In this document: positions 63,999 to 64,000 of the stretch, piece after piece | Layout of the letters: every line of letters begins with the position of its first letter | Numbering within the stretch: the first letter of the stretch is position 1 | Assembly: GCA_024628785.1 (NCBI GenBank) | Contig: CP102405.1 | Coordinates: 186,001-250,000, forward strand | DNA from: Fusobacteria bacterium ZRK30 | GTDB taxonomy: Bacteria > Fusobacteriota > Fusobacteriia > Fusobacteriales > Fusobacteriaceae | DNA length: 64,000 bases | Direction: 5' to 3' | Position numbers and translations under genes: made by a program | The notes under the pieces: model-generated | Databases searched by the model: none | The model's input: only the letters and a program-made list of their open reading frames with translations | Told to the model about the DNA's origin: nothing

Positions 63999-64000
63999 AC

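Overview
The window looks like chromosomal DNA from an AT-rich, anaerobic or fermentative bacterium with an outer membrane, most likely a member of the Fusobacteriota. Genus candidates such as Psychrilyobacter, Ilyobacter or Propionigenium are inference. The signs are strong A/T bias, AGGAGG ribosome sites, near-consensus TTGACA-N17-TATAAT promoters, LPS-export genes (lptB, lptF, lptG and a giant LptC/LptA-like protein), a split transketolase, methionine gamma-lyase, a YjjI glycyl-radical enzyme and hybrid cluster protein. About 58 protein genes are supported, two of them cut by the window edges. No rRNA, tRNA, CRISPR, transposase or prophage was seen.

Layout. 1-4.1 kb: a truncated M16C metallopeptidase and an amidohydrolase (+). 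4.2-14.4 kb (-): a ribose module (rbsR, rbsK, rbsD, rbsA, rbsC, rbsB, a ROK sugar kinase), followed downstream by an Fsa-type transaldolase and split transketolase, so ribose uptake, phosphorylation and pentose-phosphate conversion lie together; mgsA sits upstream. 14.5-20 kb: an ArsC/Spx-like protein, rplS, the glycyl-radical pair yjjI-yjjW and an ABC exporter. 20.1-23.1 kb (+): metNIQ methionine uptake, preceded by a short leader gene with three consecutive Met codons, hairpins and a terminator. 23.2-29.3 kb (-): a DUF3179 pair, then accD-accA-pfkA-pyk. 29.7-41.3 kb: a lipoprotein, then M16 protease-dut-rodA-diguanylate cyclase, rlmI-like-cvpA-lptF-lptG and secDF. 41.5-52 kb (-): ruvX, alaS, and dus-mutS-lptC/A-lptB. 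52.3-54.9 kb: three small uncharacterised genes and an AI-2E-family membrane protein. 55-60.3 kb: a dicarboxylate/amino-acid symporter, methionine gamma-lyase and a MalY-type C-S lyase, divergent from a MocR regulator. 60.4-64 kb: yaaA, two unknown genes, an M32 carboxypeptidase and the end of hcp.

The strongest candidate for something undescribed is the methionine leader upstream of metN (20110-20338). It has a promoter with 17-bp spacing, a predicted start about 23 nt before a 19-codon ORF containing Met-Met-Met, a strong hairpin and an intrinsic terminator just ahead of the transporter operon. This has the form of a ribosome-mediated attenuator rather than a SAM riboswitch or T-box. Second is a family of composite intergenic repeats: a GCAACGYGRCGTTGC-type palindrome, roughly 33-bp modules carrying GTTTAC-N-GTAAAC, and a TTTTGGTGAT tail. 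They occur whole or in part at five sites, and one copy supplies the stop codon of rbsR. Third is an 895-residue LptC/LptA-like protein in place of two small ones.

Starts were chosen by ribosome-binding-site spacing, so several genes are shorter than their longest open frame. All family calls come from reading motifs by eye; no search was run.
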